From Cinclus cinclus (taxonomy: Eukaryota; Chordata; Aves; Passeriformes; Cinclidae), in contig NC_085067.1 in NCBI RefSeq assembly GCF_963662255.1, forward strand, positions 9,480,648 to 9,544,647: a stretch of DNA of 64,000 bases. Direction: 5' to 3'. The notes under the pieces were generated by a model. It was not told the origin of the DNA. It was given only the letters and a program-made list of their open reading frames with translations, and ran no database searches. The position numbers and the translations under genes were made by a program. Positions 58,251 through 64,000 of this stretch are shown piece after piece (position 1 is the stretch's first letter; every line of letters begins with the position of its first letter).

Positions 58251-59739
58251 AATTGAGCACTAGAATCATATGAACTGTTCATTGTTGTGTGCTCAGTCTC
58301 ATTTCTGAGGAGGTGGAGTCACTCTGTGATTCTACATATGAGAGTTAAATGCCTCCTATGTCTCCACTGGTGTCAGTTTTTACGCCTTGCCATGTGTTTT
58401 ATTACCAGTAACAAAAGCAGGCTGGAAATGGGACCTATATTAAGCTTGTTTGTGCTGATGTTCATCACATGCCTTTTGGGAGGGGGTTTCATGGCTCTTT
58501 GGAGTTAGGGATTTCAAGGAAAACCAAACTGGTGGCGTGAGAAACATTCCCTTCCCTTTGTTCCCCTTAAGCAGAATAATTGGTCTACATTTGTTTCTGC
58601 TTCCTATTTCATTAAAAAAAAAACATAAACAAACCCAGTAATTTCAATTTGTCAGTAGCACTTCTGCAGCCCTGAAAATATGATATTAAGAAACTTATTT
58701 TTATTAGGTCAAGCCTAATGTGACCTAGCTTGCTGCTAAGGAAAGCCAGTAGTAATAATTCAGATATGTCACTGCAAAGCTCAGGTTTTTTTTAAAAAAA
58801 CCCTTTATTTTCCTTCAATTAGTTTTTTTAAAAAGCACATACATATGTAATATAATATATTAAAAACCTACATCTGAGTGTACATGTTTACATGCATCTT
58901 ACACACAAACTTGTATTTCTTAATTTTGAGTGGATTTTTAAAAAAATTTATATATGTATGCAAATGCAATCTTTACATGGGCCAACACTAGAACATGCAG
59001 TGCCAGGAGCCTGTCAGTGTACGAGTTAGTGGTTTACATTCACATCTCAAAACCAACTCCCTGTGTACAGCATGGAACCTCCCAGGTGTGTTTCTGAGTC
59101 CAGGTGGACTCAGTGAAAATGAAAAATCCCCCTTGAAGAAGGGGTCACCAAAAGAGGGGCTTCACAGGTGACACTTCTACGTAAAGAACATAGAATGCTC
59201 TCCTGTACAGGTGTTTTAAGCACCATATATGAGCTTTAAGATACAATCAAATGACAAAAAAAAAATCTCTTTCTCCTGGTAGAAAGGCTGATTCACAGAT
59301 AATCTATATTGGAGAGCTTCAGAGCTTAATTAAAAACTGGTCAAAACTTGGGCAAGGATTTCAGGATTTTGCTCTTCATTTGAATGTACACAGCAAAAGC
59401 ATACATTCAAAAATTACATTGCACTGGGAATTCACAGCTACAAGGTGACTTGTCAGGGATGATGGATTCATTAAAATCCCTCCTATTCTTTCATCAGGAA
59501 AATAGCTGTTAAGTTTTTAAGGTATTCATCTGCTCTGTGCCTGGCACTGCTCTGCTAATAGGTGCAAAGGTTTAACTGTTTTCCACTCTTTAAGCATTGC
59601 TGTCTTATCTTCAGAGATAACTTGGTGTGTCTGAAGTCCTGGAAAGCAGGTGATTGATCTAGGAATTTAGGAAACAGCTCCCTTGGTAAAACCAGTGAGG
59701 ATATTTCCTAAGAGGAGCAGTGGGAGTGAGGAAAGCATG
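58251..59739. other. Unique non-coding sequence, very AT-rich in the middle
   Basis: A/T runs and ATATAT-like words lie at 58780-58960, including a near-perfect palindrome of GG, eight T, seven A, CC at 58784-58802 and an ATGCAAAT octamer near 58957. A fragment at about 59515-59570 ('tgcctggcactgctctgct') faintly resembles MIR/L2 text but is not called. Confidence 0.45.
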
Positions 59740-60250
59740 AAACTTATTTAACAAGCAAGGCTTGGGTTGGGTAATCTGCATAATACATCCACTGGCATTA
59801 AGTCTGTCATCTCTGCATTGCACCCCTGGTTCGGGTTCTGCACGAGCTGTCTTTCACTGTCGGTTCTAATAAAGAGCCGTGGTCAGCTCCAATTCCCTGG
59901 GAGCACAGAGTTATGTTTTGTGAACTACATGCGCCTGAGGCCTCTCATGCATGATTTAAACTGCTTTGTAAATGTCAATAGGTGGAAAAGCATTAGATCC
60001 CTTGTAGATTTCTCCAAATCCTCAAAGATGTGTACACCATGTATAAACCATGCTACAGTTTCAAGGCCACTGCAATCTCTACGCTCGCCTAACTGGGGGT
60101 TTAAGGTATTGCCAGAAGCAAGATATCGGTGTATACATGATTTGATCCAGCCGGCCAGTGAGACCCTTTATTAAGAAAACCTTTGCTCCCATGGAAAGTC
60201 CCTTGTGATATTAAGTAAGCACACAGCATAAATGTTGAATGTCCTTCAAA
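59740..60250. promoter_or_regulatory. Candidate cis-regulatory block (contains a 135-codon frame)
   Basis: Complex sequence with retained CpG's (CTGGTTCGGGTTC, GCACGAGC, CACTGTCGG, CTACGCTCGCC, GATATCGGTG) and words such as TGCATAATACATCC, CTAATAAAGAGCC, CATGATTTAAACTGC and CCCTTTATTAAG. A + strand frame (59767-60174) is open for 135 codons but begins at TTG and encodes no family I know. Without splice sites or a start it is more likely an accident within conserved-looking DNA than an exon. Confidence 0.36.
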
Positions 60251-60539
60251 CTTTGTTGCTTTATTCTGTCTTTAAAAAAAAAATAAAACAAAATGCATCT
60301 CTTCTTTGTCTGTGGAGCCTGCCTCTAAATGGAGGACACACGGAAGCTCACATTTCCCTGCACATGGGGGCAGAGGTGGAAGTAAGACTTTGTAGGTTAT
60401 AAGAGAAGTCAGCTTTTAATTAGGAGTGCACTGTCTGTTGGCAGGAGCCAGTGACTATCTGAAATAAATAAGAATCTGTTGGTAATGAGAAACGGTGGGG
60501 TCTCAGATGGCTCTGGGGACTGGCAATGTAGGTCACTGG
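60251..60539. other. Unique non-coding sequence
   Basis: A 10-base A run is at 60273-60282. Nothing else is recognised. Confidence 0.5.
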
Positions 60540-60780
60540 TCTGCAGCCGTCACCATCTGACGCTGTCCTGACCTGCGTGGAAGGAGCCCACTGGGGGCCA
60601 GTCCCGTTCCCAGGAGGGCCGTGGCAGAGCTCAGGACAGGCTGAGCTTTGCGAGGACTGGGGGCAGGACCGGCTCCCCATCCCAGGCACAGCTACTGCAG
60701 CTCAGGCTCAGCGCATGCTGGGAACAGGGGGAGGACACTGCCGGGTTTGCTGACATGAGGAGGGGGCAGCTGCCAGAGTT
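60540..60780. other. GC-rich patch
   Basis: About 240 bases with higher G+C and scattered CpG's, without transposon words. An 89-codon - frame crosses it. No gene is recognised. Confidence 0.45.
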
Positions 60781-62689
60781 GTCACTGAGGACCACCTCAT
60801 CAGTGCTAAATTAGCTGAGAAAAACACACTGGTAAAAGAATTCAGCTCTTAGTGAAATCCATCACTGTGGCCAAGGGTGAGCATGACACTTGGGCGCCAG
60901 TAAATTGCTATTTGGGAACTTGTGGGCTGGAAAGATGGTGATTTGTTCTTCAGTTTAGGGAATAAATATCATCTCCATCCTATTTTCAAATTCATGGGGA
61001 AAAGATCCATGCCCAGCTTTAGATGACAGAGACCGCACCTCTGGCTCAGAAGTCCTTGAGCTTCAGGAAATGTATGGAGACAGGGAAGAATGTGTGCAGT
61101 CAGGGGTGTGCTGCTGGTGTCTCTGAAGGAGACAGGGAATTGAGCTTGTTGTCTTCTTGTGCCACCAATCTGCCTGACTCATCTGAGCCACTTTTTAAGT
61201 AGACAGTCACATTTGTGTACCTTGAGTTATTTAGGGTGGGCTTTTTCTCTTATCTTAGCAATGTAAAAAATATATTCTTTGCATCTAGTTCTTTATGTCC
61301 CATCATTTATCCTTTCTTTTCAATTTAAGGAGTTAATCTGTGTAGCTGAATGCATGTTTTGTGCTTTCAGTTGTACTTACTATTGTGTGATGGCAGCATG
61401 TCTTTTCCTGGAGGGAGAACATAACAGCTTGAGCAACCCTTCGCTTGTGTAGTCAGTCATAGTAAAGGTTTGAGCTAGGTGTTGGGAGCCAGAGCAAGAG
61501 TCCAGCTGCCACTAACCAGGTTAACCAAAAGATCAAGCATGGTCCTGTTTCTCTTTGCTGGTTGTCCATGGTAAAAAAGCTGTATCTCATCACCAGAAGC
61601 TGAGTAGGCTGAGAGAGCAGCAGATGCCCCTTCCCAATTGCAGGCTGCAAATAAATAACTGCAATTATCTCCTGTTTTCTACTGCAAAAGGGACCCAGGG
61701 CTCCTCGTGTAATCTGAGACCTTTCTGGACCTGTCTTTCCTGTAGAAGCCTCTGGTATTACCTGACAGTTCTGCAGTGGTGTGGAATCTCCCACATTACT
61801 CTTCACCATCCTTGTTTCCTATTGCCTTGGCTCATGATCCCACTCTTTGTTCCTCTCTACTCATCTCTGGGCTGTTTCCAAAGCTGTTTACAATTTTTCA
61901 GATATTCTATTTTAATCAGCAGGGACTTCTCAGAGTGCTGGATGGTTCCTCAGAGAGCTGATCAATTCTGCAGAGTGCTGACAGGTCTTTGGTAGCTCCT
62001 TGCCATGCAGTAACCAAGCTTTGCCTTCACCATGGCCTCTGGAAGCCACGGCTCCAGCATCCCAGCCCTTCAGGTCCTTTCAAAGCTCATCCATTCTGAC
62101 TGAACACTTGCTTCTCATGTATGATAGGTATCAAATGGAGAGGCTCTCACTTTATCACAGTATCTGTTTCAGTGCTGGGATTCCCCAGGAACTGCTGGCT
62201 TTCCCCCTGCCTTCTGCACAGAGGTGGCTTTGGTCTCAGGTCACTTTGTGCTGTGGTTCTTTCAGCATCTCAAGGATTGAGAACTTAATGTCTTAATTCC
62301 TTGTGCAAACACAGCCAGTGCTGCTGCCAGAACAGTGACTCTCCTGCCCACAGAGCTCCCCGTGTCCATCCCTTTCATCATTGGGCAGCACTTCTGATCT
62401 CACAGGAGCTGTGTTCCACTGATTTCAGAGACTAAACATTGCATTTGCTGCTCAGTATTGGTTATCCTTCAGTGGCTCATGGAGACAAGTAAAACTGCTA
62501 TTTATAGATTTACTTTCTGTCTCTCTAGTTCAGTGCAGCAAGTCCTGACACACTGTCCCAGTAATCTGATCAGCCATGCTGCTTTTAAATGCAGGGCTGG
62601 GCCTTGGCCTCTGTCGGGAGGTGACAGCTGTCAGATACAGATAGTAGGCTAGAGATCCTGGCTGCTAAAACCCACTCATTGTACACTCA
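60781..62689. other. Unique non-coding sequence
   Basis: About 1.9 kb of mixed DNA. Frames of 98-146 codons on both strands overlap each other and match nothing known. No transposon is recognised. Confidence 0.45.
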
Positions 62690-62905
62690 TTCATTCCTGT
62701 TACAGATCATTGCCCACAGCTTGAAACCATGCTTTACAGTCCGCCGATTAGCTGGCAAGAGATCTACATACTGTATTAGCAAGGTCAGCCAGGGAGATAA
62801 AGGCTAAAACCTCAGCCCAGCTGACTATTTTTAAGCTGATAGCCATATGCACTGGCTGCTGGTTTGTTTTCTTCCCTGCCCTGTTATATCACACCCGGAC
62901 AACTG
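62690..62905. promoter_or_regulatory. Weak candidate cis-regulatory block
   Basis: Complex sequence with TACAGTCCGCCGATTAGC, GGCAAGAGATC, ATACTGTATTAGC, GGAGATAAAGGC and TTTTTAAGCTGATAGCC. CpG's are retained in the CCGCCG word. No repeat or frame is present. Inference from texture only. Confidence 0.27.
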
Positions 62906-63444
62906 GGGGGAAAAAACAGTAAAAGAGACATAGTCTTGTAGGTTGTCCTTCTCTGTCGCTCAGCCCAGCAGTGGTCACAGGGACACAGACCTGTTGGAGA
63001 TGTCACACACTCAGCTGCCTGCTTGTGCTCAGAGACCTCATGTAATTCTGCATTCCTTTTTATTTCTTGTTTCTTAGAGCAGGGCAGTTGATTTTTTTCT
63101 GGAGGACAGTAGCTTCAGTTTGAAGCTACCAGTGATCAGCTTATTGGATAATCTTCCCAAGTTATTCAAGACTGTGCATAAACTCACCTGGATTCCCAGA
63201 GAGAGAAATGGGTTGTCTCATGTCTGTGTTGTTTCCAAATGTATCAGTTTTCAAGGCAGGAGGAGTGTTTGGGTTTAAATATGGATATTTTGCTTTGGGT
63301 CATTTCTAAATTAGGGGACTTCAGATGCAGATAACAGGATTTGGAAATCAAATTTTGTATCTTCCAAGGGGAGAGACAAAGAAAGAGCTACTGAACACCG
63401 TGAACAGTGTGTCACCTTCCTGCTTTTTATTTCCAAATTGAAGA
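62906..63444. other. Unique non-coding sequence
   Basis: Nothing is recognised. Confidence 0.5.
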
Positions 63445-63515
63445 CTCATAGAATCCCAAAATGGTTTGGTTTGGTTTGGAAGGGACCTTACAGACCATCT
63501 CATTTACATTTACTT
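63445..63515 (-). mobile_element. CR1 LINE 3' fragment
   Basis: 'actcatagaatcccaaaatg', 'gtttggtttggtttggaag' and 'ggaccttacagaccatct' are the reversed CR1 3' end, with an extra TTTGG unit. About 70 bases remain. Confidence 0.88.
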
Positions 63516-64000
63516 CTAGTGCATCTGTTGGGAAAAAACGGTAGGTTTGGATTCAAAGATGATGTGGACAAAGTACTGGCTATTAATCCTGTGCCATATG
63601 GTTAAGGGGACTTTGGTTTTGCCCTGGCACACACCAGCAGTCATTCCATTGGGAACCCCTGAGGCAGAATGAGCCTGGGTGAGTATAACTGTACATACAC
63701 GTGATGCCCAAGGTATTCCCACCACCAGGACCTCAGACCTATGAGGTTGTGTCAAACTTCAAGAATGTGAGTCCTGCTGTCTTTATGCCATGTTAAAATG
63801 ATGCAAATACTTACAAAACTTTTTGAATTACAACTTACAGGTTTTGTAAAGCTTTTGAAACACTGAATCTGCAAAAAATTATGCAGACACAGCATATGGA
63901 GGTGTGTGGATGATGCACAATACAGGGCACGCACTCCTAACTAGCAGCTACTGCTCCTCATCAGGGTGGTGTTACTCTTCTCACCTCTCTCCGTGATGCC
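63516..64000. other. Unique non-coding sequence to the window end
   Basis: Mixed to AT-rich. Nothing is recognised. Confidence 0.5.

Noticed and set aside
59515..59570. MIR/L2-like word 'tgcctggcactgctctgct'
   Set aside because: Only about 20 bases match. The surrounding order of words is not preserved.

Overview
The window looks like non-coding DNA from a bird, most likely a songbird, lying either in a gene desert or inside a very long intron. The organism call rests on about ten short, 5'-truncated CR1 LINE pieces. Several carry the CR1 3' signature: the ATTCTRTG-type end, or CATAGAAT when reversed, next to a 'ttggaagggacc' block. It also rests on old MIR-like SINE relics, the absence of Alu, L1 or B1-type mammalian repeats, and A-rich/T-rich GTTT tracts of a kind I associate with passerine genomes. 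I found no convincing protein-coding exon, tRNA, rRNA or CRISPR array. The open frames present have the lengths expected by chance, or they run through simple repeats that happen to lack stop codons.

Layout. Positions 1-8.5 kb are unique AT-rich sequence, with a 15-bp inverted repeat around TAATCC sites (2576-2650), homeodomain-motif-rich stretches (6.2-6.7 and 7.7-8.2 kb) and a 227-bp T/G tract (6966-7192). Positions 8.5-20.6 kb hold CR1 pieces at 8.56, 12.8 and 18.1-18.7 kb, MIR-type SINE relics at 9.1 and 14.2 kb, a GC-rich patch at 11.46-11.94 kb, a GATA microsatellite at 19.4 kb and an old CR1/L3-like tail at 20.5 kb. Positions 20.6-37.3 kb hold an ATT-to-ACT compound microsatellite, a dense block of regulatory-looking sequence at 24.6-25.4 kb, further blocks at 29.1, 31.0 and 35.9-36.4 kb, and three CR1 pieces between 32 and 35.4 kb. 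Positions 37-54 kb hold short tandem repeats, a reversed MIR relic (45.55 kb), a 193-bp CTTT/CCTT tract (45.9-46.1 kb), regulatory-looking blocks at 44.7, 46.9, 48.3-48.9 and 50.9 kb, and T/G tracts at 50.2 and 53.7 kb. Positions 54-64 kb hold the most striking object, a minisatellite of exactly sixteen 43-bp units (56099-56786). It is flanked by GC-rich DNA and CR1 pieces, and more regulatory-looking DNA follows at 57.5, 59.7-60.2 and 62.7 kb.

No genes work together here. If the window has a function, it is probably as cis-regulatory DNA: repeated AT-rich islands with TAATTA, TAATCC, octamer and PBX/HOX-like motifs separated by old repeats, as seen around developmental regulator genes. Conservation was not measured, so every regulatory call is an inference from base composition and motifs. 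Long T runs clearly outnumber A runs on the + strand, and all five T/G tracts share that orientation. This would fit an intron transcribed along the + strand, but it is only a hint.
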